Source: Riptortus pedestris (Eukaryota; Arthropoda; Insecta; Hemiptera; Alydidae). From it: DNA of 64,000 nucleotides. This document shows positions 23,528-34,430 of this stretch, one piece after another. Under the pieces are notes generated by a model. The model was given only the letters and a program-made list of their open reading frames with translations. It had not been told where the DNA came from and ran no database searches. The stretch lies in NCBI GenBank assembly GCA_019009955.1, contig CM032233.1, forward strand, positions 67,576,501 to 67,640,500, given 5' to 3'. Position 1 is the first letter of the stretch, and every line of letters begins with the position of its first letter. The position numbers and the translations under genes are program-made.

Positions 23528-23562
23528 TTCGTAAGACTTTACTGCCGTGAGGGTTAATTTCC
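23528..23562 (-). repeat. Block R fragment
   Basis: AAGACTTTACTGCCGTGAGG then GTTAATTTC matches block R read in reverse. It lies directly beside the HEL1 end at 23571. The rest of 23421-23570 is unassigned. Confidence 0.5.
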
Positions 23563-23570
23563 TTTTTCTG

Positions 23571-23694
23571 TTTTAGCATATTTCCCTTAAGGGAAATCAG
23601 CTATTGAGGTCGTACTCATGACGCGATTTTCGAAAAATGTCTTCAAATGCCCATCGATCCTACCCAGGAGATGATGAAAATGAGGTCCGTTCAA

Positions 23695-23750
<56 letters not shown>

Positions 23751-24526
23751 TTTTGTCTGTTAACTCTCTAGAGGTTGCAATTTTCGTTTGATTGTTACCA
23801 AACTCGATATTTAAACATGCTATGTAAAAAGACAGATCAAATTCGTTAACGGTTGAAATCGGTCCAGGGGGAGGGGGGTTTAGAGGGGCATAATTTTGAA
23901 AATTCGAAATATCTCCATTACTATTAGTCGGATCGAAAAAGCGTATTGAATGAATCTTAGTACTATAAATATTGTTATACATTTATTCTCTATCTTAAAT
24001 ACTAAACGAGATATTTGCATTCTTCAGTTTTTAGCCTTGAGTAAACCCCCACTTCTACTCGTGTTACAGAAACAATACTCTGTGATATAATAAACCACAT
24101 TAGTCGGAGCTTAATTTCCAAATATTCTTTTCCAGAGATTTTGATTATACTAGAGAAATGCAAATTTGTTATGGTGACCCCCCCCCCCCCTCCTTCTTAA
24201 GTTCTTGGACTACTAAAATTTGATTGATTGAGATAAAATTTATTCTGATCCATTATAAATTACAATTTTAGATATAGTAAATAGTTTTCAATAAAATTAA
24301 TATGTTGTATTCTGATATATTTCAGTAATTGTTTTTCTTTCCTGTGAGATGTTGGCACACCTGTTTGTTTACGTTTCAGGCTTTCCTGTCTGGAGGTTTC
24401 TTATTATCGTTTGTATTTATTTACTTGATGTTGACTGACGGTGCTATTGAGTTAAATAGATTTATCTATTGTTAAACATCACGAGGGAAATCTGCTTAGT
24501 TTACGCAGCCCCTGCGTGACAGACTT
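23571..24526 (-). mobile_element. HEL1 copy, long form
   Basis: About 955 bp with both termini: TTTTAGCATATTTCCCTTAA on the left and CCCTGCGTGACAGACTTT on the right. (TA)n is at 23700-23752. The G-tract lies at 23867-23888. A C-tract (24178-24190) sits in the extra long-form body, followed by TCTGATATATTTCAGTAATT as in the copies at 37692 and 44238. It is the best minus-strand reference for the long form. Confidence 0.88.
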
Positions 24527-24659
24527 TTTGTGTCTGCATTCATACCGGAAACCATGATCCTAACAGTCAAACAAGGGAAGGAAGAAACTCTTTCATACAG
24601 TGCATGCACTGTTTCTTTTTTTTTTCATATTGCTAACTGTAGGAGGCAATCATAAATAA

Positions 24660-25260
24660 ATACTGAGTCCATCTCGCTGGATCTGCGTAAACTAATCAAA
24701 TTTCACACGTGCTGGTATAACACATTTGTGATCTACATTTCTATGTAAATAAGAACCCAGGAGTAGAAGAGGGGGGGGGGTACTAAAGGCTGGAAACAAA
24801 AATGCGCGAAATAATACTCTTATTTGATGACATTATTACAACATATTTGCATGTATCCCACAACGTAAAAGTTCAATGAAAGCTATTTTAGGTATTTGAC
24901 CTTGGAGCGAAGCGGTTCATGGCATAGGAAACTCTCTCTAGCTGCAGTGGTGGCAATTTTCTTTTGATCGTGACCTAACCCGGTTTAAATGTTTCATGTA
25001 AAATTATACATTAAGTGTTGACTGTGGTTGGAATGGGGCCAGAAGCATCTGCTTCAAGAATGATTTTCCCCCCTTTCTTGTTTGATTTTGTGAAGATTAG
25101 GAGGTTGACCTGCAGATACAACAAACTTACCCTCCAGCACGGGAGGACGAAACTAACCCTCTCGACAGTAAGGTATTGAGAGCTGAATGGGAGCTCCTTT
25201 ATGCACCTGTACCCCTGGTACTATAATTAGGTGGGCGTGAACACGTTATAATTATTACCT
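24660..25260 (+). mobile_element. HEL1-R chimera (plus strand)
   Basis: The 5' end reads GAGTCCATCTCGCTGGATCTGCG, then GCTGGTATAACACATTTGTGAT as in the copy at 19138. From about 24890 it carries the chimera body: GAGCGAAGCGGTTCATGGC, AGCTGCAGTGGTGGCAATTTTC, GATCGTGACC, then block R (25110-25240). Positions 24880-25375 mirror 22925-23400. No 3' hairpin is present. Confidence 0.65.
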
Positions 25261-25697
25261 GGTCTTCCGTAAGAGTCTACAAATTACAATGTGTTGTCCA
25301 ATGAAAACCATATTTGGTATTTAACCTTGGAGCGAAGTGGTTCATGATATAACAGCTTATCGTTAATATGACATAAGTAGGAGTTTTGGTTAATTCAAAG
25401 CGAAAAACTAAAATCTCCATATATCTGTGTTAATATTCATGATACAGAAAATATGTATAGAACAACACTTATAGAACATTACATTTGCAATAAGATGAGA
25501 TATATAAACATTTTCGATTCAATTTTAATAACAGAGATATTTCAAATTTTCAAAATTCTTTACCTATAAACCCCTCTCCCACTGGTCGGATTTTAGCCGT
25601 TAACGAACTTGATTTTTCATTTTTACATAAAACGATAATATATCGACTTTGGTAACGATAAAACAAATATTGCGACTGCTAGAGCGGTAACTGACAA

Positions 25698-25744
<47 letters not shown>

Positions 25745-25935
25745 GAACGGACCTCATTTTCGTCATCTACTAGGTAGTATCGATGGACATTTGAAGTAAA
25801 ATCCTCTCAACAGTAAGATATTGAGAACTGAATGGGAGCTCCTTTATGCACCTGTAGCCGTGATACTATAATTAGGTGAGCGTGAACACATTTTAATTAT
25901 TACCTAGTCTTCCGTAAGGAATCAGCTATTGCATT
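25261..25935 (+). repeat. HEL1 / block R mosaic
   Basis: HEL1 core in plus orientation (25380-25690, with TAACAGAGATATTTCAAATT and CCCCTCTCCCACTGGTCGGA), (TA)n at 25699-25740, then ACGGACCTCATTTTCGTCAT. At about 25800 it switches to block R (CTCAACAGTAAGATATTGAG to CTTCCGTAAG). At 25920 it switches to AATCAGCTATTG, which is HEL1 3' block in the opposite orientation. Three switches in 650 bp indicate nested insertion or template exchange. Confidence 0.6.
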
Positions 25936-25984
25936 TTTATGATGGAATTTCAAGAACACTTCAACTCTATTAGGGCATTTCGAT

Positions 25985-26218
25985 TATTTAATTGTATTTA
26001 TTTATTTACGTCCACTCTATGCTACTTTGGCTAATTGGGATGGGTTATCTACAGGTTACCACCCTTTTCTAGCCTGGGTGGGACTTGGGAATTTATTTAA
26101 TGAGTCCGTCACTAAATAAATTTCTACTGCCCATTGGAATCGAACCCACCACTTTAGGTTTGCAATATGAGATTAAGACCAACGCTCTAATATCCCACAC
26201 GGCCATCCTAAGCACCCA
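25985..26218 (-). mobile_element. tRNA-derived SINE, inverted, copy 3
   Basis: Read on the minus strand, it has the A box near GGGATATTAGAGCGTTGG, the B box at GGTGGGTTCGATTCC and the tail ending AAAGTAGCATAGAGTGGACG. ATTTAATTGTA at the left and ATTTAATTTGTA at the right look like a target duplication with a one-base slip. The host stretch 26219-26515 to the right is unassigned. Confidence 0.85.
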
Positions 26219-27052
26219 TTTAATTTGTAAAATGTATTATTTAAACAATGTCATGCTGAATTAGCACAACTTCTGATAGGGGAAATTATGCGGAATAAAA
26301 ATCTTGAATTGTGGTCTGTATTATTTTATTTCTTCCGATATGTTGACGATATTGGAATGACTATGTACTATCCAAAACAATTATACGTCACTTGAGTATG
26401 TCTCTATAAGAGAAGATAATATGTGTTTAAATTCAATATGATTTGATGTTGTGGGTGGGGGGTTGCTACAATTTCTTTTACCAAAGCAAAGTTTTCAGAA
26501 ATTCCTGTGTTTCCGTCAGATAACAAACTTACCCCTTGGGAGGAAGAAACTAACCCTCACGACAGTAAATGTCTTGAGACGCTAAGTTGGAGCTCCTCAA
26601 TGCTGCTGTACCCCTGATACCCTAATCAGGAGTGCGTGACCAACTCGTAATTAATATTAGGAACCACCCCTAACCTCCTCCTAGTCTAACTAAATTCTCA
26701 GTGGGGTTAGAGTGGAGGGTATAGTTTAAAGTTGGAGTCTGCATACTCATGCTAGCTAATGCCTATCAAGAATCAGTATTATCTATATAATCTATTATGC
26801 AGGCTACAGGCTACGGAGAGGTGGCTATCTAATAATTCCTACCTTTAATCGAATTTTCTCCAATCATGGCTTTTACTGGTGTGAACGGAATTTTCCTCAT
26901 GATGCCTTTATTGCTGGATGGTCTGATGCAGAAGGCAATGGGAAATCACTGCCTGTTCTTCTTATTCACTTATTCAGCCACGTGAAAATTAGGTTTACCT
27001 TCACAAGAATAATTACCAGGTGGAGCCTTTAAATACTATATATTTATAATTG

Positions 27053-27133
27053 TACGAGGGTGAATCAAATGAAAACCTTAAAAGTTGAGCATAACTTTCT
27101 CAGCACTTTTAAGGTTTTCATTTGATTCACCTA
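27053..27133. mobile_element. Mariner-type palindromic MITE
   Basis: GGTGAATCAAATGAAAACC followed by TTAAAAGT (27059-27085) is exactly inverted at 27105-27131 around 19 nt. The outer left end reads TACGAGGGTGAATCAAATG, the form of irritans-subfamily mariner TIRs (TACGAGGGTGxxTCAAA). The right outer CTCGTA is missing or trimmed to CCTA. It is essentially two TIRs without an interior. Confidence 0.75.
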
Positions 27134-27170
27134 ATGTATATACAATCGAAAAATAATATTTATTTTCTTT

Positions 27171-27212
27171 TATTTATTTACTTCCACTTTATGCACCTAC
27201 GGCTAATCACAA
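27171..27212 (-). repeat. SINE tail fragment
   Basis: TTTATTTACTTCCACTTTATGC followed by ACGGCTAATC matches the inverted 3' tail of the tRNA SINE. The head is absent. Confidence 0.6.
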
Positions 27213-27535
27213 CCACTGGCACAGAATCTTACCTCTCTATCAATTTCTAAAATGGTGCTCATTCGCCTGTTCTAAATCTCTAGAGAGAAAACTAAACAAA
27301 CCATCTTCAAAGGAATGAGAAATGACGAGCTGCCGCTAATGATATTTAACATTATTACGATAAACGCTTAGACGAAGTTATGTTCTCAAGGCTAACGTTT
27401 GACAGAAAACTGATGGGAACTCCTAAGTTAAAAAAGATTCTCGTAAACGTGGAATAAGAGCTTGAACTTCTTTGTAATCTGGAGTAACTAAAATGGGATA
27501 TCGAGAGATGTTGAATGATGTTTTTTTTATAGTTC

Positions 27536-27847
27536 TTACACCTGAACTTTAGCGGACAATGGATGAATTTCTATTTTATCGTTCAGCTCTAAAATGCTTA
27601 AAATATGGGACACAATACGCCTTACTCGACTAAGAATAGCAAGTGGAGTTTTCTGAACTAGCCCTGTAGAATGCCCATGTTGAAACTGAAAAAAAACTGC
27701 ATTAAAACTTAGAAGACGATTCATTTGTCTAAAATTTATTTTACAATGCAAAGCACTTAATAAACCTTGCGTTGATATATGTTTAACAAAAAAATATATG
27801 TTAAAAAAATGCATAGAAAAGCTTAGTAAACAAATGCCACTGATCAT
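27536..27847 (-). pseudogene. Unknown repeated open frame, D1 copy
   Basis: A 103-codon minus-strand frame whose middle part (STQGLLSALHCKINFRQM) is conserved in frame in the second copy at 30350-30634 (STQGLLSALHFEINFRQM). The pair also share RLLSFN, QFQHG and VSHI/LSHI. I do not recognise the protein. It could be part of a transposon protein spread with the repeat or a decayed host exon. The DNA identity extends past the frame on both sides, so conservation of the frame alone does not show selection. Confidence 0.35.
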
Positions 27848-27905
27848 ACGTAGTTCAGAAATTTTTAACTATTCTAACCATTTTCAGACTCCTATTATTC
27901 ACAGG

Positions 27906-28234
27906 GCTAAGTTAGTAGATGGATAAGTTTTTCTATTTATTATTTCTTTTTCTTTGTAAATAAATATTAATAATTAGTTTATTTTTTGTTGTTGTTTTTT
28001 AAAGATAGAATTATTATTAAAGATTATTTGTTTTATTTAGAATATTGTAATATTATGTTAATGTTATGTTTATATATCTAGTAGCAATAATCAATCATTC
28101 TGATTAATAATTTAGTGAGTCCATGTTTACGTATGTTATATATAGAATAAGGAAAGATATTATTATGATAACTTAATTGTATATTTAACTTGTAAATTAT
28201 TTCAAATTTCAAAATAAACATACTTTATTATTAT
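27906..28234 (+). mobile_element. 330-bp retroposed insertion with 13-bp target duplication
   Basis: TATTATTCACAGG occurs at 27893-27905 and again at 28235-28247, flanking an AT-rich insert. In duplicate D2 (about 30640-30662) the same position reads CAGACAGCTATTAATCAGTG then GTGCAAATCTAAT with no insert, so the empty site is visible. The insert ends AAAATAAACATACTTTATTA, running into TTA units, as expected for a 5'-truncated LINE tail. It has no coding content. Confidence 0.8.
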
Positions 28235-28389
28235 TATTATTCACAGGTGCAAATCTGATATTTCATATTTGAAGTGTAAATAACTTTAGTTGGGTGTTTA
28301 TTCGAATTCGGCCAAATGTAATATAATAATTCCCTTTCATCCGAATTCAACAGTACAGTGTATAATCAATTACTGGAAATAACCTAGAC

Positions 28390-28860
28390 GTACAGTGCTC
28401 TTTCACGGACGGATCCATGGCGGACTTCCGTACGGCTGCTCCTAAACTCATTAACAAAACAAGTATTAACTTCGCTTTACTTATCACTATAGGTGAGATT
28501 AAAACACTTTCAAAATCTACAGGTTTCACTGACGAATAGTAGATTAAGTACCTCTGCTTCGAAAACGTCTATAGTACTCATCTTGTTATAAGCAACAATT
28601 TTGAACATTGTTATAAACTACGAACTCGCATAACAATGGTGCAGCTATTCCGTAACATCGGACGAAGCACTGAAGTTGACAATGAGGTCAAACTCACTGC
28701 TAAAACTTGAATATTGACATTCATCTACTACCATCAGCGGACACACAAAACGCAATTAAAACTAAGATACTTTAAGAATGACATCAAAATTGGTTATGGA
28801 CGGACAATAATCGATAACAAAATAAACCTACAACCCATAAGTAGAATGAAGATCATTAGT
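28390..28860 (+). pseudogene. Possible LINE RNase H remnant
   Basis: The plus strand reads FTDGSMADFRTAAP at about 28400 and, in another frame at about 28650, FRNIGRSTEVDNEVKLTAK. These loosely resemble the TDGS and (S)HxGIxGNExVDxxAK motifs of the RNase H domain in LINE ORF2. Frames are broken throughout. The match is by eye only and may be chance. Confidence 0.3.
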
Positions 28861-29453
28861 ATTTAGTCGAACATGGGAAGTAATATAATTTTTTATAATA
28901 ATCTTCCATCTTTATTGTATAGTGTAATATGCATTAACATCCACACTTCGGGAAATTATTCAAAATGAGCTTACTGCTAAACATTCACTCATGCTTTACA
29001 AATTAAATATTAGTATTTTTAGTAAGCACTTAGTACAGTTCAGCGTTACATTATCTGACTGTGGAACAAAACAAGGTCACCCCTCCTCATTTAGGGGCCC
29101 AAATTAAGAAAAGAACGAATTTTTCAGAAGTGACTTCGATCGATGATCAACCAAGACAAGGTAAGGTGTATGAGTATTGGATCTTGAAAGCTAATATATT
29201 CACGATAAAGGATATTTATATATTACATTATACCGCATCTGCTATTAAGTTACTAGTAGTAGGCGGATCTACATTATCTGTAAGAAATGAGATTCCTTTA
29301 AGAAAGTTAAGCCTGTCTTCTTCATCGTTTCCAAACTTGGTTCAAGGATCATTACTTTAATACATTTAAGGACCAGTCTCACTTCCACCTTTGAAATATA
29401 AGTTTTTTAAACTATAGTTTCCAATCCTCTGAGGAGACGTAGGTTACCGTCGT
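28861..29453. other. Unassigned stretch
   Basis: A 99-codon plus-strand frame (29061-29360) has ordinary composition but no recognised motif. Nothing else is seen. Confidence 0.4.
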
Positions 29454-29571
29454 TTTAGCAGATTTCCCTTAAGGGAAATAAGCTATTGAGGTCGTACTCA
29501 TGACGCGAAAATTTCCTCAAATGTCCATCGATCCTACCTAGGATTTTACGAAAATGAGGTCCGTTCAAAAT

Positions 29572-29602
<31 letters not shown>

Positions 29603-29935
29603 TTACCCATCACCGCTCTAGAACTGGCAATTTTCATTTGACGTTTGACGAAACTTGGTTTAAGTGATTCATGTAGAAGTATAGATCAAGTTCCTTATGA
29701 AAATGACGTGAAGCCACGCATGTACTGTATGAATGAATGAACTTTTTCCTTTTCTTCTTTGATTCCGTGACGATTGAGAGATTCCAGTGTTTCCCACAGA
29801 TAACAAACTTACCCCACTACGGGAGGAAGAAACTAACCCTCACGACAGTAAAGTCTTGAGAAGCAAAGTTGGAGCTCCTCAATGCTGCTGTACCCCTGAT
29901 ACCCTAATCAGGAGTGCGTGACCAACTCGTAATTA
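29454..29935 (-). mobile_element. HEL1-R chimera with (GT)n core
   Basis: The 3' end TTTTAGCAGATTTCCCTTAAGG and the 3' block are intact. The microsatellite is (GT)n (29572-29595). The core (CCGCTCTAGAACTGGCAATTTTC) passes into block R at about 29800 (ACAAACTTACCCCACTACGG to GCGTGACCAACTCGTAATTAAT). This is the cleanest example of a HEL1 3' half joined to block R. Confidence 0.75.
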
Positions 29936-29936
29936 A

Positions 29937-30022
29937 TACACACACACGCACACGCACACACACGCACGCACGCATACACACACACACGTACGCACGCATG
30001 CGTACACGCGCGCACACACACA
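29937..30022. repeat. Compound CA/CG microsatellite
   Basis: CACA units alternating with CGCACG and CGTACG. It is unusually CpG-rich for this window. Confidence 0.95.
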
Positions 30023-30349
30023 CTTTCAAACACATATTCCCCTCCTTGTCTAAATAAATGTCTGTGTACTTATTACACTAGCTAATTCCTATCATTAGCC
30101 AGCTTACGCAGGCTACAGGCTACCGAGGGGTGGCTATCTATCAATTCCTGCCTTTAATCGAATTTTCTCCATTCATAGCTTTTACTGGTGCTAATGGAAT
30201 TTTTCTCATGATGCCTTTATTGCCGGATGGTCTGATGCAGAAGGAAATGGGAAACCACTGCATGTCCTTGTGGCCTCCTATTCCCTTGTTCAGTTAATTG
30301 AAAATGAGGTTTACCTGTTCACAAGACCAATTACTTTATTAATAATGCT

Positions 30350-30634
30350 TTAAATATGGGACAGAATAAGCCATATACGACTAAAAAGAGCAAGTGGAGT
30401 GTTTGGAACTAGCTCTGGAGAATACCCATGTTGAAACTGAAAAACTCCATTAAAACTTAGAAGACGAATCATTTGCCTAAAATTGATTTCAAAATGCAAA
30501 GCACTTAATAAACCTTGAGTTGATTTAGGTTTAACAAACAATATATGTAAAAAACAAATGTCTAGAAAAGCGTAGTAGGGTATTTGTTTGCCACCGATCA
30601 TACACAGTTCAGAAACTTTGATCGATTCTAACAT
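30350..30634 (-). pseudogene. Unknown repeated open frame, D2 copy
   Basis: A 94-codon minus-strand frame, partner of 27536-27847. The shared core is STQGLLSALH, INFRQM, RLLSFN and QFQHG. The two copies differ by a three-base length change (VFQF versus VFFQF), which keeps the frame. The family is unknown. Confidence 0.35.
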
Positions 30635-30780
30635 TTACAGACAGCTATTAATCAGTGGTGCAAATCTAATATTTCATCTTTGAAGTGTCAATAACTTTAG
30701 GTGGGGGGGGGGGTTATTCGACTTCGGTCAAATGTAATAAAGTAATTCCCTCTCATCCGAATTCAACAGTACAGTGTATA

Positions 30781-30843
30781 TTTTCCTCAAATGTCCATCG
30801 ATCCTACCTAGGAGTTGACAAAAATGAGGTCCGTTCAAAATTG

Positions 30844-30918
<75 letters not shown>

Positions 30919-31381
30919 TTGACTGTTAACCCTCTAGCGGTCGTAATGTTTGTTTATTCGTTACCAAAGTGGATATCTAAACGTTTTATATAAAAATAAA
31001 TGTCACGTTCGTTGACGGCTGAAATCGGACAGGTGGGAGGGGGTGGGCTTAGAGGGGGAAATTTTGAAAATTCGTAATATCTCCGTTATTATGCGTCGGA
31101 TCGAAAAATTGGATAGAATCTATCTTATTGCAAAGGTAATGTTATACAATTATTGTTATGTACGTTTTTCGCTATCTTTATTATTAATCGACATATGTGC
31201 ATTTTTTGTTTTTGGCCTTAAGTAAACCCCCATCCCTCTCATGTCAATGGGATGTTATACTAAGCACTTTATTTGAAGCCTAATACCAAATATTGTTCTC
31301 ATTGAACTTATACGTTTTGAGACAAATGCAAATGCGTGACGCTCGTTGGAAATCTGCTTAGTTATCGCAGCCCCTGTGAGC
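30781..31381 (-). mobile_element. HEL1 copy, 3' hairpin missing
   Basis: Starts abruptly in the 3' block (TTTTCCTCAAATGTCCATCG) directly after D2, so the terminal hairpin and about 60 bp are absent. (TA)n at 30855-30917 is preceded by GTGTGTGTGT. G-tracts lie at 31033-31057. The 5' end is GGAAATCTGCTTAGTTATCG then CAGCCCCTGTGAG, with the outermost bases diverged. Confidence 0.78.
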
Positions 31382-32634
31382 ACCACGAGCTTCCAAATAT
31401 GTCATTTCACTACCTTGCAAACCAAAATGTGAAGGAACCCAAACAAGCGATATATTTTTCTTTGAAATTTTCATTTGACCTTTTACTAGGTTCGTGAGGT
31501 CCCAGGTTCTAAATAAGAATTCAGTTCTCATATAGCTCGAGGTCTATATAGCCCTGTTTTACACATTTAAATAACTAATGAATCAATTTTTGTTATCTGC
31601 TCACTTAGTAATTCAAGTGAAGTATATTTCTTTCTGCTTTTTACAAAATCATCAAGTATTAAATTCAGCAATATTTAATTTTTTCCCACTCAGAAGCTAA
31701 ATAAATGAATAACTGTTCAGGTTTGAAGATTTAAAAAAGATGAACAAAACATTTGTATTGAACTACTTTTTTATATGTTCTGTGAAATTTTTTGATTCTA
31801 TTCATTGGGAAGAAGATATCGTATATTAGTATCAAATGAAATCATTTTAAATAAAGGGTTTAAAAAAAATTTGGTTTATTTAATTCAATAGGAGGTCAAA
31901 GTCATGTGGCGCCTGCTGTAAACCAAGGTAATTGACATCATTCTGTGATATAGATTAAGCCTTTATGTGACATTTAGGGTAATCATCAAAGAGTTTTATG
32001 AAAATTAGAATCAAAGATAAAACAAAAATATTTGTTTAATTATGGACTGCCAAATAAATTCAGAGAGAGCTGTAGGTCATTCCTACCTTTGGGAATCTGC
32101 GTTTATGCAGCCCCTGTGTGATAATTTTTTATTTAAATTGCCTTGCTTGCCAATATTTATTCGCTTTTCTGAATATCTTATAACTTATTGGAAAATCGTA
32201 TAGCTTATCGCAAAATGTGTATTTCCTTCAATCCTGTCCTAACACTAGAATTTGAATAGCTCGTCAAAATTATTAGGCGTTGTCTTTTGTGTAATGTATC
32301 TAAGAGAGAAACGACATGTCCAAGTATGTCTCTGCTCCTTCTTTTGAACTGGTAGGATTGATGTGTTGCATGAGTTTTACTTTAATTCAATTTACCTTTG
32401 TTAAAGAAGAACTGATTTTCTAACCTCAGCACAGATAAAGTGTATTTCCAAAATCTGACAGCCTAATAATTTTTCTTATAGAAACTAATCAGCTGTTCTA
32501 TTTCGTAACCCTTGTCCTAAGACTATAATTCATCAGTTTACAAAGAATATTCAACTATACACATTAATTTTGAAACATATTTTGGCCATTTCACAAAACC
32601 GTTAATAACAAAGAGCTCACGAAATTTGATTTTT
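31382..32634. other. Unassigned stretch with a HEL1 5'-end fragment
   Basis: GGGAATCTGCGTTTATGCAG then CCCCTGTGTGAT (32091-32122) is an isolated HEL1 5' terminus on the minus strand. The rest is unassigned AT-rich DNA. Confidence 0.5.
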
Positions 32635-32760
32635 TTTAGCAGATTTCCCTCAAGGGAAATCAGCTATTGAGTTCGTGCTCATGACGCGATTTTCGAAAAA
32701 TTTCTTCAAATGCCCATCGATCCTACCCAGAAGATGACGAAAATGAGGTCCGGTCAAAAT

Positions 32761-32796
<36 letters not shown>

Positions 32797-33268
32797 ATAT
32801 ATAGTCTGTTAACGCTCTAGCGGTCGCAATTTTTGTTTGATCGCTACCAAACTGGATATTTCAAAAAGACAGATCAAGTTCGTTAATGGCTGAAATCAGA
32901 CCAGTGGGAGGGGGGTTTAGAGGGGGGATAATCGAATTATCTCCGATACGTCGGATCAAAACATTTTATAGAACCAATCTTATTGCAAATTAAATTTACT
33001 ATAAATATTGTTTTATACATTTATTCTGTATCTTGAAAATTAAGCGAGATATTTGCATTTGTATTGTGTGTGTGGTCGGCAGGAGTCGTCTATGTTTGGG
33101 ACTTTCTGCCGAGAGCTAGGGCGTCCGTTTCCGTAACTGTTCGTCCCTCGTGAATAGATTTATAGATTCCTTACTACTACTGTTGTTATTAGGCAGATTT
33201 CTCTATTGTAAAACTTCACGTGGCAATCGTAAATCTGCTTAGTTTAGCAGCCCCTTCGTGACGGACTT
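32635..33268 (-). mobile_element. HEL1 copy, GC-block subfamily
   Basis: Left end TTTTAGCAGATTTCCCTCAAGG, right end CCCCTTCGTGACGGACTT, about 635 bp. (TA)n at 32760-32803 is interrupted once. The GC block (GAGAGCTAGGGCGTCCG) is at 33110-33126. AATCGT is inserted before the conserved AAATCTGCTTAG. No flanking duplication. Confidence 0.87.
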
Positions 33269-33984
33269 CTTTATTTTTGTCTATTGTCGAACAATTTATA
33301 AATAATTAATGGTGTCTATTCCAATCTAGAATCTTATTGTTGAATCTATTCTATGGCAAATACTTCATTTATCTTAATATTATTCGAATATCCTAGTAAT
33401 GGCTATTTATAAAGTTCTTACAATAAAAAGGTCTTCATAGCAGTCAATTATATATCATGTACAATCCCAAATATTCAGTACGTATATGTTCTGAATTTGT
33501 AATGATTTAGTTGTTGATGTAAACTGGGAAAATTTTGCTGTAATTAAAGAACTTAAGTGTAGAGCTTTAAATATGTATTAAGGAAAAAGACTATATTTTC
33601 GTCACGCTGCACATTAAATACTACTCAATCGATATTTTCTGTAAGCATGACCTGGTCCTTTCTGACATTAAAAGTTTCTGAAACGAAGTTCATTTAATGA
33701 ATATATAACGAGTGGTTAGTAAAGTTTTTCAAAATTCACTATACGTCATAATTGTTCATGTTGTAGATTTTTCTTAGTACCTTCTGTTTTTATGGAGCAA
33801 AGCACATTAATTAAAAAGACTACAGATATAATTATTAACATGCTTAACAAACATACTAAAATGTACTATTCAAAGATCAATTAGACAGTTACACTCACAC
33901 TTTCTCACTCGCAGACATTAAAACCCACCTACCATCAATAAAATCGAAAAGAATTTGAAAAGTGCAAGGACCACTTTACAATAA
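33269..33984. other. Unassigned AT-rich stretch
   Basis: No gene or repeat is recognised. Confidence 0.5.
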
Positions 33985-34430
33985 CTAAAACGAACGGACC
34001 TTGGCCTCTACCAAAATCTTAAACCATTAGGAGCGGTCTGCTGCTAGGATCCTCCAATTATGTACCCCAGCCTCCGCAAGTCCTCCCGATGATCCAGCCA
34101 CCTCTGTTTGAGCTCTTTGCTTGCCATACAATATTTTTCTGGGTAACGTGTCTCGAAGTCTCCTAACCAGCGCATTCTGTCATTCTAAATAGCAAACAGC
34201 ACATAATGCTCACTCACTATTCAACACGTATCATTGAAGTCTGTGACCTTTTGGGATTGCCTCTGATCCGCTTTCTGTATTGTGGTCTTGTATACTTTCA
34301 CATCTCCAAATATCTAACAGTGAGCTCTTCTCTCATGGATCAGGAGGGCTATTCTGGAATCCTTGCTGGAAGTCGACACTTCAGGGCATGCCATAAATGT
34401 TGCTTTGATAATCATTCCGTAAGTTCTGAC
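33985..34430 (-). pseudogene. LINE ORF2 C-terminal fragment
   Basis: In minus-strand order the peptides are VKVYKTTIQKA, NDRMRWLGDFETRYPEK, KQRWLDHREDLRRLGY, NWRILAADRS and LVEAKVRS. They follow the order VYKTxIRPV...RMRWLGHVxRM...RWxDxVEEDLRxLG...NWRxLAxDRxxWRxxVEEAK, the thumb and C-terminal region of insect endonuclease-reverse transcriptases. Much between the blocks, including the usual YGCETW and GRPRK segments, is lost or frameshifted. The left edge of the HEL1 copy at 34431 cuts it. Confidence 0.7.

Larger units (their letters stand above)
26516..28366 (+). repeat. Dispersed duplication, left copy (D1)
   Basis: Blocks collinear with 29790-30780 are: block R (26516-26660); 26800-27005 (CAGGCTACAGGCTACGGAG to AGGTTTACCTTCACAAGAA); 27595-27890; and 28248-28366 (TGCAAATCTGATATTTCAT to CAACAGTACAGTGTATA). 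D1 is about 1.85 kb against 1.0 kb for D2. The excess is about 530 bp at 27010-27535 and a 330-bp insertion at 27906-28234. Confidence 0.8.
29790..30780 (+). repeat. Dispersed duplication, right copy (D2)
   Basis: Collinear with D1: block R to 29935, then a complex (CA)n (29937-30022), 30107-30325, 30347-30640 and 30655-30780. It lacks both extra segments of D1. Its right end CAGTACAGTGTATA is cut by a HEL1 3' block at 30781. The block-R part is also the 5' half of the chimera at 29454, so block R, microsatellite and duplicated body may form one larger element. Confidence 0.8.
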
